36,164 nucleotides of DNA from Calothrix sp. CSU_2_0 (GTDB lineage Bacteria > Cyanobacteriota > Cyanobacteriia > Cyanobacteriales > Nostocaceae): positions 1 to 36,164 of the forward strand of contig JAAUPE010000067.1 in assembly GCA_012034595.1 (NCBI GenBank). Reading direction: 5' to 3'. This document shows, one piece after another, positions 8,560-16,007 of this stretch. The position numbers were made by a program, and so were the translations under genes. A model generated the notes under the pieces. That model made no database searches, was not told the DNA's origin, and saw nothing but the letters and a program-made list of their open reading frames with translations. Numbering within the stretch: the stretch's first letter is position 1; the number at the start of each line of letters is the position of its first letter.

Positions 8560-8769
8560 TCAATGATTTTTACTTCGGTCATCTGGTGCGATCGCATTTT
8601 GGTCAATTAACCATTTGACTGCTAGCATCCTTAAAACATGGCTCATACCTCCTTTGTCAGAGCATAAGATTTTTAACTGCTCATGCTCACTAGGGCTGAC
8701 GTAAACTTTTATTAAGGTTGCACCATCATCACGCTGCTTTAATATTGGTACTTCAAGTATTTCATCCAA
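8560..8769 (-). CDS. Small ribbon-helix-helix-like DNA-binding protein
   Basis: 69 residues from a TTG codon at 8769; the frame stays open further upstream but offers no better start. The centre (IKVYVSPSEHEQLKILCSDK followed by MSHVLRMLAVKWLID) has the strand-helix-helix pattern of CopG/Arc-type proteins that bind operators or centromeres. It lies 80 bp after another small protein of the same type, on the same strand, and both diverge from the parM-like gene. A regulator of that operon or an accessory partition factor is plausible, but neither is demonstrated. Confidence 0.6.
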   Translation of the reverse strand: MDEILEVPILKQRDDGATLIKVYVSPSEHEQLKILCSDKGGMSHVLRMLAVKWLIDQNAIAPDDRSKNH

Positions 8770-8849
8770 ACCTGAGTTACTCAGATTTTCTACAACAACA
8801 GTGTTGATAGTGAGTAACTCAGGCTTTTTAGTAGGTATAGGGGTAATCT

Positions 8850-9044
8850 CTATGTTTCGGCTTGCGTTTGGGGTATATTCTGCTTTTTTACTACGGTTAA
8901 ATAACCTTGAGATAATAGGTAGTCGCGCATAACCCCTACAATTAACGCACTTACAGATTGCTCTCTATCTTTGGCGCATAGTTCTAGTGAATCTTTTAAC
9001 TCATCACTAGCTTGAAATGTAATTCTATTTTTATTGGTAGCCAT
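8850..9044 (-). CDS. Small CopG/RHH-type regulator
   Basis: 64 residues from ATG 9044. The pattern ITFQASDELKDSLELCAKDR followed by SVSALIVGVMRDYLLSQGYL is a ribbon-helix-helix fold: a beta strand, then two helices. It is transcribed away from the parM-like gene across a 423 bp gap that holds a palindrome over the -35 region of the rightward promoter (9143-9160). Autoregulation through that palindrome is a reasonable guess (inference). The 3' neighbour at 8560-8769 is probably co-transcribed. Confidence 0.7.
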   Translation of the reverse strand: MATNKNRITFQASDELKDSLELCAKDREQSVSALIVGVMRDYLLSQGYLTVVKKQNIPQTQAET

Positions 9045-9142
9045 AATACTTAAAAATATCGATAGCCTTAATATAAAGGACTTTCAGCACTTTTACCACA
9101 CTACTATTACTTTTACTCTGAGAAAGGTATAAAAAATGAGTA

Positions 9143-9178
9143 AAAAGTGTTGACACTTTTGAGTCACTCACGTTATAT
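9143..9178 (+). promoter_or_regulatory. Promoter with operator palindrome ahead of the parM-like operon
   Basis: -35 TTGACA (9150-9155), a 17 bp spacer and -10 TTATAT (9173-9178). The 18 bp palindrome AAAAGTGT-TG-ACACTTTT (9143-9160) covers the -35 box, so a bound repressor would block it. The start would give a leader of ~280 bases containing the candidate centromere repeats. Confidence 0.65.
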
Positions 9179-9200
9179 TCAATTTGTGAGCAGGTTGAAT

Positions 9201-9425
9201 GCAAACAGCTAACAGACTGCTAACAAATTGCTCGCACCAAAAAGCTTTAATTAATCTCATCCTACGAGTGAGAAAAATACTACCCAATCCGTGAGAACCA
9301 ATCCGAGGGCACGTTTGACGGGAGTTCGTGAAAGTCGAACAAAGCATTTAACCCAAATAAAGGGTTAGATACAGCTACTCAGATTGCTAACAATATGCAT
9401 TCAACTTGCAAACAATTAGCATTCA
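9201..9425. repeat. Candidate centromere (parC-like) repeats
   Basis: GC(A/T)AACA heptamers occur at 9201, 9208, 9219, 9386 and 9408, with GCATTCA at 9397 and 9419. They lie between divergent small DNA-binding proteins and the parM-like gene, the position of parC in ParMR systems. Between the two clusters I see no gene. Confidence 0.45.
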
Positions 9426-9467
9426 CTTTGACTAGCTGCAACTAGCCATTTACTAGGTACATCTAAA

Positions 9468-10426
9468 ATGCTTCAAAACCTTACAGCGCAATGTATTCGC
9501 CCAGTCCTTGCTTGTGACGCTGGAAACAGATACATCAAGTGGGTAAATCCTTCAAAGCAAGTCAAGTCAATACTTTCATGTGTTGCTGAATTGGACAAAT
9601 ACGACTCCTACGACATGAATGCAAATTGCCCGCACACTGTCTACATCGAAATTGAGAATGGTAAACGTTACTTAATTGGTAAAGATGCCAGTCAATTTGG
9701 CGGTCAATGGTATTCGATGGTGACAAATGTGAATTAGCTGAAATACTTGTCCTAGCTGCATTACAGCCATTATCAGGTGAAACTAACTTAGTTGTTAACG
9801 ATTTACGGCTGTGTCTACCCGATAGTCGCATTGATTCATCCAGAGAAGCACTACAACGAATCACAGGACAAAAGGTATTCACCAGAAATAACTTACTGAT
9901 TCATGCTGATGTCAAAACAGTTCGGGCAATTGATGAAACTGTCGGTTCATTCCGCAAAGCCAAGTCAGAAGGTTTATTCAGTTATTCGGCTGCATTAAAC
10001 GGTATCATCTCGCTTGGAGGTAAAGACGGAATTGCAAGGCTTTATACATCGGAAGGTCAAATTAACCGTTCTGCTGACGTGAAAATATCCGGTACTCTGG
10101 CTTTAATTACCCACATTAACAAGGCTTTAGCAGTCGAAATTGGTAAAACAGTTCAACCTCACATCATCATGGATGCAATCGAACGGGGTGATTATTTAAT
10201 ACCTGGTTCTGGCTTTAACTTTACGAAAATCTTCTTTGATTGCCGTGAAAAATGGTGGTCTGATATTCGTTCAGCAGTTGGTAAGCAGTGGCAACCATTT
10301 GCAGATGAAATTGGTGAAATTTTAGTTGTGGGTGGTTCTGCACATTTAGTAATAAATAAACTACCCAGTGACCGTTACAAAGTACCAGAGCAACCACAGT
10401 TTTTTGATTTATTAGGGTTAATCTAG
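9468..10426 (+). pseudogene. ParM/StbA-family actin-like plasmid segregation protein, one-base frameshift
   Basis: The N-terminal half (9468-9737) has the actin-fold phosphate-1 loop ACDAGNRYIKWV and runs to GKDASQFGGQ. It then reads WYSMVTNVN and stops, while the next frame continues as VFDGDKCELAEILVLAAL to 10426, with a phosphate-2-like GEILVVGGSAHL near the end. Adding one base between 9705 and 9708 restores a protein of 319 residues, the normal ParM/StbA size. ParM forms ATP-driven filaments that push plasmid copies apart with ParR bound at parC. There is no slippery heptamer at the shift, so error or decay is likely. The next small gene follows after 12 bases, as a ParR should. Confidence 0.8.
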
Positions 10427-10438
10427 GAGATTAAACAA

Positions 10439-10708
10439 ATGACAACTAGTAAGCCAGACAGATTATCAGTAATGGTTCCTAGAGATTGTAAGGGTGACAT
10501 TGACTACATCATGAGTCAAACAGGTATTAAGTCAAATGGTGAGTTATTCAAATTACTTTTAACTCGGTACAAAGATGATTTTGTGAGTGCATATAATCAG
10601 TTTTTTCTACCATCTACTACCGTACAACCTCAACCCCCAATTGAAATAGTAGCTAGTTCACCACCGACTGAAACTAACAAACCTCTGACAAGTGCAATCA
10701 GTTTCTAA
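10439..10708 (+). CDS. Small ParR-like DNA-binding protein
   Basis: 89 residues, 12 bases after the parM-like gene and preceded by an AGGAG motif (TCTAGGAGATT). The N-terminal half (RLSVMVPRDCKGDIDYIM, then GELFKLLLTRYKDDF) has ribbon-helix-helix character; the C-terminal half is a disordered P/T/S-rich tail. In ParMR systems the gene after parM encodes a ribbon-helix-helix adaptor that binds centromere repeats and caps ParM filaments with its tail. Position, size and layout agree, but sequence similarity to a known ParR was not tested. Confidence 0.5.
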   Translation: MTTSKPDRLSVMVPRDCKGDIDYIMSQTGIKSNGELFKLLLTRYKDDFVSAYNQFFLPSTTVQPQPPIEIVASSPPTETNKPLTSAISF

Positions 10709-10734
10709 AACCAACCAAAAATACAAGGAAATAT

Positions 10735-10851
10735 ATGGATAATCAACCCACACCAATTAACCCAACCCCAACCGTGGCAACGACTACAGACATTGAAACA
10801 ACTGAAATTATCACAGTAGCACTGCAACAAGGTGGTGTTTATGCAGACTAA
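10735..10851 (+). CDS. 38-residue T/P-rich small protein
   Basis: ATG at 10735 with AAGGA seven bases before it; ends at TAA 10849-10851. It overlaps the start of the next gene (ATG 10841) by 11 bases, which suggests translational coupling. The composition is almost wholly T, P, I, V and Q, with no recognisable domain. It could be a genuine microprotein or a leader peptide that couples translation to the gene behind it. Confidence 0.4.
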   Translation: MDNQPTPINPTPTVATTTDIETTEIITVALQQGGVYAD

Positions 10852-11095
10852 AAACAACCTTCGCCCTGTAAACAGGTTTACAAGACTAACATCTACTGAA
10901 AAGCTATTACAAACTATCCAATCAGCATTAACCCAAATCCAATTACAGCACCCTGATGATTGGCAATTATTAACTGAAGCGGGTTTGGTTGCCAGTGACG
11001 CGGGAACTTTGGAAGATGTCCAAGAAGTTGTTCGTTGTTCTATTGAAGACTGGGACGCACTTCTACAAATGAAAGACCGGGAATCCATCACATGA
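10841..11095 (+). CDS. Hypothetical protein, 84 residues
   Basis: ATG 10841 is chosen because AAGGTGGT lies seven bases upstream; the GTG at 10832 sits inside that site. The protein is soluble and mostly helical (TEKLLQTIQSALTQIQLQ, EDVQEVVRCSIEDWDALLQM). I recognise no family. Codons 10-14 (V-N-R-F-T) are encoded by the element's 16 bp palindrome, as in the rep gene. Its stop overlaps the next start as ATGA, so it belongs to the rightward operon. Confidence 0.55.
   Translation: MQTKNNLRPVNRFTRLTSTEKLLQTIQSALTQIQLQHPDDWQLLTEAGLVASDAGTLEDVQEVVRCSIEDWDALLQMKDRESIT
10867..10882 (+). repeat. Element palindrome copy 2 (TGTAAACAGGTTTACA)
   Basis: A perfect copy lying inside a coding sequence, read as GTA AAC AGG TTT ACA. 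The AGG centre is on the plus strand. Confidence 0.9.
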
Positions 11096-11250
11096 ACCTA
11101 AACCGCGCTCAAATTTATTTACTAATGGCTGGATTGCTTGCACTGCAACAACGGGAGGGACTTTACTCGGTAGCCAGTCAAGATGCAGACGATTTATTTG
11201 ACCAACTGAACGAATTATTAAATGCGATCGCCCCAACCGTCCAAAGTTAA
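11092..11250 (+). CDS. 52-residue hypothetical protein
   Basis: The ATG at 11092 overlaps the preceding stop codon in the four-base ATGA arrangement typical of coupled genes, and the TAA ends at 11250. The sequence has a hydrophobic helix (IYLLMAGLLALQQ) followed by an acidic helix (DADDLFDQLNELLNAIAP). It is too short to place in a family. The last codons contain a HIP1 site. Confidence 0.5.
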   Translation: MNLNRAQIYLLMAGLLALQQREGLYSVASQDADDLFDQLNELLNAIAPTVQS

Positions 11251-11315
11251 GCGATCGCATTTATCAGGTGCATCTCCACCGCAATGAAAACTACACTACA
11301 CAAGGATTTTACATC

Positions 11316-11837
11316 ATGTCAGGCAACAAACCATTAGGTTTTTTCGGTTGTAACTATGACTACGTATTGATTACAGACATTATGGAAACTTGGGGCGATA
11401 ACTTGCAGAACATATCAGACTGCGATTGCTATTATTTGATTCACGTTGCAAGTGAGTATATCAACTTTCATTATTTGACTGAAGACCCTACCAATGTAGT
11501 TGATGAACTCACAACAAGGATTATTGCGCGTGAATTACCAGCATCGCAAGTACAAGCTTTAATATCGGCGATTGTTAACAAATCCAGTACAAAGCCGCTT
11601 GGGTACTGGGGTGTTGATTACCAAATTCCGTTGATTAAGGACATCTACGAAACATACGGTGATTTTCTGCAAACCCTGACAGATGATGAATCCTACGAGA
11701 CATTAAACGCACTTGGATGGGTTCTGTATTGCGATAACCCAAGTAATTCAAGCGAGGACGCAGACGAGGTAGCAGGAAGATTAGAAGAATTACCACTCGC
11801 ACAATTACAAGCATTAATCCAAGCGTTGGGAGATTAG
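11316..11837 (+). CDS. Acidic protein with two tandem ~80-residue repeats
   Basis: 173 residues from ATG 11316, preceded by AAGGA nine bases upstream; an in-frame start at 11268 has no ribosome site. The two halves are related. One reads KPLGFFGCNYDYVLITDIMETWGD...ELPASQVQALISAI, the other KPLGYWGVDYQIPLIKDIYETYGD...ELPLAQLQALIQAL. The repeat has mixed aromatic and acidic content and no cysteine pairs or membrane segment. I do not recognise the domain. It stands in the rightward operon between the small coupled genes and the membrane proteins, six bases before the next start. Confidence 0.65.
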   Translation: MSGNKPLGFFGCNYDYVLITDIMETWGDNLQNISDCDCYYLIHVASEYINFHYLTEDPTNVVDELTTRIIARELPASQVQALISAIVNKSSTKPLGYWGVDYQIPLIKDIYETYGDFLQTLTDDESYETLNALGWVLYCDNPSNSSEDADEVAGRLEELPLAQLQALIQALGD

Positions 11838-11843
11838 CTACAA

Positions 11844-12269
11844 ATGTCTACCAGAACTGACAAGTACATTGCTCCGTTCTGCGTTGCTGGTGTGGGGTTG
11901 CTTTGCTTGGCTTCCCCGCTATTCTTAAATCTTGGCTCGCAAATGCCTAGCTACATTGAATCTCAGCAATTAGCGAGCCGACAGGAAACACAACGCAAAG
12001 AACTTACCGAACGAAAAAAGACAAGCGATCGCATTAAGCAAACTGGACTACCAATCGCAGGTTCAACGCACACAATAATTGATTACTTAGACGACCCTGA
12101 TAAATTACCGAAACTGCCCAAAACAGTTCTGAATCGGTACGCAAATACTCAAGCTTGGGTGTTTGATGCCAGTGACCAATGCATCGGAAGAATTATCAAA
12201 GGTCAATTTATTTCAAAACACAAATCATCAACAACATGCGAGGACATCCCAAATGGCACTAGGCAATAA
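11844..12269 (+). CDS. Single-pass membrane protein, hypothetical
   Basis: 141 residues. A hydrophobic segment near the N terminus (FCVAGVGLLCLASPLFLNL, residues about 12-30) is followed by a charged, coiled-coil-prone region (RQETQRKELTERKKTSDRI) and a small C-terminal domain with two cysteines. It is probably anchored in the inner membrane with the bulk outside or in the periplasm, like an accessory subunit. Its stop overlaps the start of the next membrane protein by 17 bases, and the ATPase gene follows, so these three may form one envelope-associated complex (inference). Confidence 0.6.
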   Translation: MSTRTDKYIAPFCVAGVGLLCLASPLFLNLGSQMPSYIESQQLASRQETQRKELTERKKTSDRIKQTGLPIAGSTHTIIDYLDDPDKLPKLPKTVLNRYANTQAWVFDASDQCIGRIIKGQFISKHKSSTTCEDIPNGTRQ

Positions 12270-12918
12270 ATCAACTTCTCCTCATTCCGTCGGGGTTCCC
12301 CAATCTCAACCAGCATCAAAACCTGCAAAGATTCCAACCAGTAAAAATCCTGACTTTATGGAAACACTGGTTACTTGGGCTTTTAAAATTCTCACTTTCC
12401 CTTTGTGGATTGTTACCACGGTATTTGGTCAATTATTAACTCCTGGCGCAGCAGGTGCAACATTTCTAGGCAAGGTGTTATTCATCTTTTTGGTGGTGCT
12501 AAGTTCCGATAGTTACTGGCAGGTTTTATTTCAAAGTAAACCTCTGTTCCCTTGGTACGAAACGAGTTGGACGGGTTGGGGTTGGTTGCCTTCCCTGAGT
12601 TTATTCCCGCCGGGTATAGGGTTAGGGTTGTTTGCAAACCCGACTTTCTACCTCTGCATCGCGATTAGTTTTGTAATCCAAATGTTTGAATCGGCATTCG
12701 TGACGGGGGATAAGTTCGGAAAGTTGAATCCAAAAATGATTGGACTAATTGCGATCGCGTTCTGGGGATTCGATATCATTGCGACCTTTGCATCCAGAAA
12801 TCCTTGGAGATATACCGACCCACAGCAAGTATTGATGTGCATCCTATTTAACGTCTTCACCATTGCCTGTGCTGAGTTGGGGCGTTGGGGTGAGAAGGTT
12901 TTGGCTGGTAAACAATAA
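12253..12918 (+). CDS. Multi-pass membrane protein, hypothetical
   Basis: 221 residues from ATG 12253; longer in-frame starts run through the previous gene. After a disordered P/S/K-rich N terminus of ~35 residues come about five hydrophobic segments (around LTFPLWIVTTVFGQLL, FLGKVLFIFLVVLSS, YLCIAISFVIQMF, IGLIAIAFWGFDIIATF and LMCILFNVFTIACAEL). No enzyme motif is visible. It lies directly upstream of the FtsK/HerA-type ATPase and overlaps the single-pass protein, suggesting a membrane platform for DNA handling or transfer. No family is recognised. Confidence 0.6.
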   Translation: MALGNKSTSPHSVGVPQSQPASKPAKIPTSKNPDFMETLVTWAFKILTFPLWIVTTVFGQLLTPGAAGATFLGKVLFIFLVVLSSDSYWQVLFQSKPLFPWYETSWTGWGWLPSLSLFPPGIGLGLFANPTFYLCIAISFVIQMFESAFVTGDKFGKLNPKMIGLIAIAFWGFDIIATFASRNPWRYTDPQQVLMCILFNVFTIACAELGRWGEKVLAGKQ

Positions 12919-12927
12919 AAGTAGTCC

Positions 12928-12943
12928 TGTAAACAGGTTTACA
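12928..12943 (+). repeat. Element palindrome copy 3 (TGTAAACAGGTTTACA)
   Basis: A perfect copy starting 10 bases after the stop of the multi-pass membrane protein gene, in the gap before the ATPase gene. Confidence 0.9.
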
Positions 12944-12955
12944 AACAATTAAAAA

Positions 12956-13002
12956 GCGATCGCGGTTCAAAGCCCAAGTGAGGTGCAATTCCTCGCAATC
13001 GC
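12956..13002 (+). other. Structured stem-loop in the leader of the ATPase gene
   Basis: The outer arms GCGATCGC (12956-12963) and GCAATCGC (12995-13002) pair with one wobble, and an inner GAGG/CCTC hairpin with loop TGCAATT is nested within. It sits 31 bases before the ATG and could shape translation of the next gene. Confidence 0.35.
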
Positions 13003-13033
13003 CTGACAAATTCAATTTATAAGTACTTTCATT

Positions 13034-14857
13034 ATGGAACCTAATAAACTATCCCGGTTGGAAACGCCCCAAACCGCTTATTTACTTAGCCAATTCCCCG
13101 AAGTTGAGTATCTGGAAGCTGGGCACGTTGCGGAATGGCTATCAACTCGTAAAGACCAATTATTAATACTTGCCAAGGAAGAAAGGATTGGGTCGAGTTT
13201 AGCCAAAACAATTAGTATTGCCACTGCTGCAATTGGAGCGGTTTGTTATGCGACTTCTCCACTTGCCCCATTAGGTGCTGTACTTGGGGTAGCTGGTTAT
13301 ATTTGGGCACAAGTTACCGATAGTTCGCACACCCACACTTTTAACCCGATTCCCTTTATTCGAGGTGGTGTACTGGATGTAATCGGCTCTATGGGACACT
13401 CAGAAGCCAGAAAAGACTTTATCGCAAGGTATGACGAGTTTGACCAACTGCGGGAATATCTTGCACCCGTAGAAAGGCAAGAATATCAAATGCTACGTGG
13501 TCACATGGCTTTGATTACTGAATACCTTAATCAAATTGAATCAGGGAAACGGTTTTACGCTTATCGCTGGATTTGTGACCAATTTATCTTGATGCGTGGT
13601 GCTTTTCCCTCCATGCAACAAACCCGCGAACATACCAGCACAATGCAGTTTGTTAGCCCGTTGGTTGATTGCGATCGCATTAAATTTATCCAGGATGCAA
13701 GTCAAGCACCACAGACTAGACCATTAATCCAGGATGCACCACGGGCAATAATCCAGGACACACCAAAGACAATAATTGCTGACTCAAACCCAATCCCCAA
13801 TACCCAATCCCCAGTAACAACACATTCGGTGAGTTTTGACAAACCAGCACCCGACTTAATCAAATCCATCACCGACCAATTGGATAATACTTTAATCGTT
13901 GGGGTTCCCCGTGTTGGCAAAGGTATTTTCACCTCGAATTGCTTAGAAGCCTTGAAAAATAAGGCTACTATCTTCTACATTGACCCTAAAGATGACTCCA
14001 AAGAGACAGCTTATTTTGATGGTAGAGTGCATCAACTTTACCGTAAAAATGTCGCGGAAGCTGAACCAGAAGACAGCTATCTGTGGATTAAAGATTGCCT
14101 TGCTGAATATGACGCTTTCGACGCAGGTACTGGGGTTAAATTACTTATCTTTGACGAGTTAGCAGCCGTCAATGCAGCTTTTGAGAATGTTAAGGGTGCA
14201 ACTAAATGGTTGAAATTTAAAATGGTTTCCTATGCTTCAAGTGGCAGTAGTAGGGGAATTGTAGTATGGGGAATTAGCCAAAATGCCCATGTTTCAGGTA
14301 TTGGTTTTGACGGTGGTGCAAGGTCAATATTTAAACCAATTATCTTAATCAGTGGGGATAACGTCACAGCATCACAGCAGATTCTAGCTGCTGACATTAT
14401 TCCTGGTGACAAGCGATTAAATTCTACCCAGATAGCTGCACTTTGTAAGAAGTCAACTGTTAACCGTGCAGTGTTTCATGGTGCTTTAAATGAATGGTTT
14501 CCAATGCCAGAGTTACCAAATCTTTCTGGTTACAACAGGGATAAGCGAGAATTTATTAATGGTTTTAATCCTAAAACTAAAACTGTTGAAAATTTAGAGC
14601 AGATGTTTAACTTAGGCGAGCAAGCTACTACCATACAACCTACAAGAGAAACAAATTGTAACCCACAGCTACTAGATTGTATTGTAGATAAAATTATTTC
14701 AAGTACTGAGCCTATTACTTATGAGGCAATTAGAGGACATATAAAAAGAAGTCTCCCTGATATGGCTAAGAAAGAACTGATAGAGGTAGCAATTAATAAT
14801 CTAATAGAGTCAGAGATTATCAAGGGTAATGGAGAGCAGGGATACACGACTACTTAA
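13034..14857 (+). CDS. FtsK/HerA-superfamily membrane ATPase
   Basis: 607 residues. Residues about 56-95 hold hydrophobic segments (ISIATAAIGAVCYATSP, LGAVLGVAGYIWAQV), so the protein is membrane-associated. The ATPase domain has Walker A GVPRVGKG at 290-297 and Walker B LLIFDE at 370-375, then GIVVWGISQNAHV, which looks like the sensor region of HerA/FtsK/TraG-type DNA pumps. The C-terminal ~70 residues (EQMF...GYTTT) look like a winged helix. Residues about 250-263 come from a CAATCCCC-type repeat forming a linker. The role could be DNA partition, transfer coupling, or a Zot-like export motor; without a relaxase or phage genes nearby I leave it open. The two preceding membrane proteins are likely partners. 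Confidence 0.75.
   Translation: MEPNKLSRLETPQTAYLLSQFPEVEYLEAGHVAEWLSTRKDQLLILAKEERIGSSLAKTISIATAAIGAVCYATSPLAPLGAVLGVAGYIWAQVTDSSHTHTFNPIPFIRGGVLDVIGSMGHSEARKDFIARYDEFDQLREYLAPVERQEYQMLRGHMALITEYLNQIESGKRFYAYRWICDQFILMRGAFPSMQQTREHTSTMQFVSPLVDCDRIKFIQDASQAPQTRPLIQDAPRAIIQDTPKTIIADSNPIPNTQSPVTTHSVSFDKPAPDLIKSITDQLDNTLIVGVPRVGKGIFTSNCLEALKNKATIFYIDPKDDSKETAYFDGRVHQLYRKNVAEAEPEDSYLWIKDCLAEYDAFDAGTGVKLLIFDELAAVNAAFENVKGATKWLKFKMVSYASSGSSRGIVVWGISQNAHVSGIGFDGGARSIFKPIILISGDNVTASQQILAADIIPGDKRLNSTQIAALCKKSTVNRAVFHGALNEWFPMPELPNLSGYNRDKREFINGFNPKTKTVENLEQMFNLGEQATTIQPTRETNCNPQLLDCIVDKIISSTEPITYEAIRGHIKRSLPDMAKKELIEVAINNLIESEIIKGNGEQGYTTT
13782..13815. repeat. CAATCCCC-type short repeat within the ATPase gene
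   Basis: Two CCCAATCCCCA units separated by ATAC, in frame, encoding an N/P/S/T-rich linker between the N-terminal region and the ATPase core. The same heptamer family ends the window at 36112-36164. Confidence 0.7.
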
Positions 14858-14881
14858 CATTATTTACAACATTAACTAAGT

Positions 14882-15073
14882 TTGACCATGACCATGACCT
14901 GACCATGACCACGGAAAATATCTTGACCAGGGGGCTGAAACCCTTTGACCTTCGTTGTCAGGTCATGGTCAAACCGTGGTCATGGTCATGGTCAGGTCAA
15001 ACCGTGGTCAAATCGCTGAAACCCTTTGACCTTCGTGGTCAGAATGGCTGAAACCCCTTGACCTTCGTGGTCA
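14882..15073. repeat. Iteron-like block: 18 TGACC/GGTCA pentamers and three 27 bp repeats
   Basis: Left part: TGACCATGACC tandem units. Middle: the inverted version (GGTCATGGTCA), with a 15 bp perfect inverted repeat pairing 14900-14914 to 14974-14988. Three 27 bp direct repeats, each GCTGAAACCC(T/C)TTGACC followed by TTCGT(G/T)GTCA, start at 14934, 15015 and 15047. It fills the gap between the ATPase gene and the next small gene. Candidate origin, centromere or transfer origin. Confidence 0.85.
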
Positions 15074-15153
15074 AACTATAAAAACAGTCAAAAATGGTGG
15101 TTGAATTTTACAACTGCTATAAAATTCACAATTACTATTAGGAACTAACTAAA

Positions 15154-15450
15154 ATGTCTAACCAACTTGAGCAAAAGCTTTGTAACTATATTTGTGAAGA
15201 ATTTGACAAAGCTGGACTACCCAAAGAGCTAGGTAAATTTATATTTGATGGTATCACACAGGATATTAGCGAGAACTGGAATAATACCCGGTTTTTAAAA
15301 TGGTGTGATGAAATGGAAGCGAAGTTCCCACAATTTACTCCCAAAGAATTAATCGCATGTCACGAGAAAGTTAATAATTTAACTGAAAAATATACCCTTG
15401 TGGTTAAAGCATTTACTTTTAAAGGTTTTGGTAAAAATGAGAAAAACTAA
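15154..15450 (+). CDS. Hypothetical protein, 98 residues
   Basis: ATG 15154 preceded by AGGAAC. The protein is soluble, mostly helical and acidic, with a basic C terminus (FTFKGFGKNEKN). It has no recognised domain. Its last codons overlap the start of the next gene by 14 bases, so the two are coupled. The iteron-like block lies immediately upstream, so one of the pair may bind it (inference only). Confidence 0.6.
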   Translation: MSNQLEQKLCNYICEEFDKAGLPKELGKFIFDGITQDISENWNNTRFLKWCDEMEAKFPQFTPKELIACHEKVNNLTEKYTLVVKAFTFKGFGKNEKN

Positions 15451-15880
15451 ATTACCCCTTGTGACCGATGTTGATTATTTGGGTGTGATGATTGGTAGTG
15501 ATGCTTGGTTAAATTGGTTAAATCAAATTACTAGTTTTAAGTATGAACCGAGGCAACAAGGTAGAACCCTTTTATATGAAATGACAGTTCGTAAGCGTGG
15601 TAATTACTGGTACGCTTATCGGAAAGTCAACAACCGCTTGAGGCAATTTTATTTAGGTAAATCGGAAAATTTGGATTGGGAGCGGCTACAGTTGGCAGTA
15701 GATTTTTTATCCCAAAGTGAGGCAGATTTTTACCGAACCAAAGTAGACCCAAAACCAGTTAGTCAAAAAGTTTGTACAACTATATCCACACCGGAGCAAA
15801 TGCAATCGCGAATAGTTGAACTCGAAGTTAAATGTCGAAAACTTGAAACCGAGAATTTTAAGCTGAAATCAGGTATGTAA
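15437..15880 (+). CDS. Hypothetical plasmid-type protein with C-terminal coiled coil
   Basis: 147 residues from ATG 15437. The core, KRGNYWYAYRKVNNRLRQFY followed by LGK, resembles short strand-rich modules found in cyanobacterial plasmid proteins and in integrase arm-binding domains, which suggests DNA contact. Residues about 120-145 (RIVELEVKCRKLETENFKL) form a coiled coil. The gene ends the rightward operon; an element palindrome and a terminator follow. I do not assign a function. Confidence 0.6.
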   Translation: MRKTKLPLVTDVDYLGVMIGSDAWLNWLNQITSFKYEPRQQGRTLLYEMTVRKRGNYWYAYRKVNNRLRQFYLGKSENLDWERLQLAVDFLSQSEADFYRTKVDPKPVSQKVCTTISTPEQMQSRIVELEVKCRKLETENFKLKSGM

Positions 15881-15898
15881 TTCAAGCAGAAAGATTAC

Positions 15899-15914
15899 TG
15901 TAAATAGGTTTACA
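15899..15914 (+). repeat. Element palindrome copy 4 (TGTAAATAGGTTTACA)
   Basis: Lies 19 bases after the last stop of the rightward operon and just before its terminator. Confidence 0.85.
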
Positions 15915-15923
15915 AATAATTAA

Positions 15924-15959
15924 AACCACTCAGGCTTAATGGCTTGGGTGGTTTTTTTT
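15924..15959 (+). terminator. Rho-independent terminator of the rightward operon
   Basis: A stem AACCACTCAGGCTT / GGCTTGGGTGGTT with G-U pairs is followed by eight T residues. It separates the rightward gene set from the leftward one. Confidence 0.85.
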
Positions 15960-16007
15960 GTGGTTTTGATTTGGGGCGGGGGGGTGGTTGTACAAAAGTT
16001 TGGCTAA

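Noticed and set aside
9690-9720. Programmed frameshifting in the parM-like gene
   Set aside because: No slippery heptamer at the junction, and ParM-family genes are normally one frame.
14882-15073. CRISPR array
   Set aside because: Repeats are of mixed size and orientation and there are no uniform unique spacers or cas genes.
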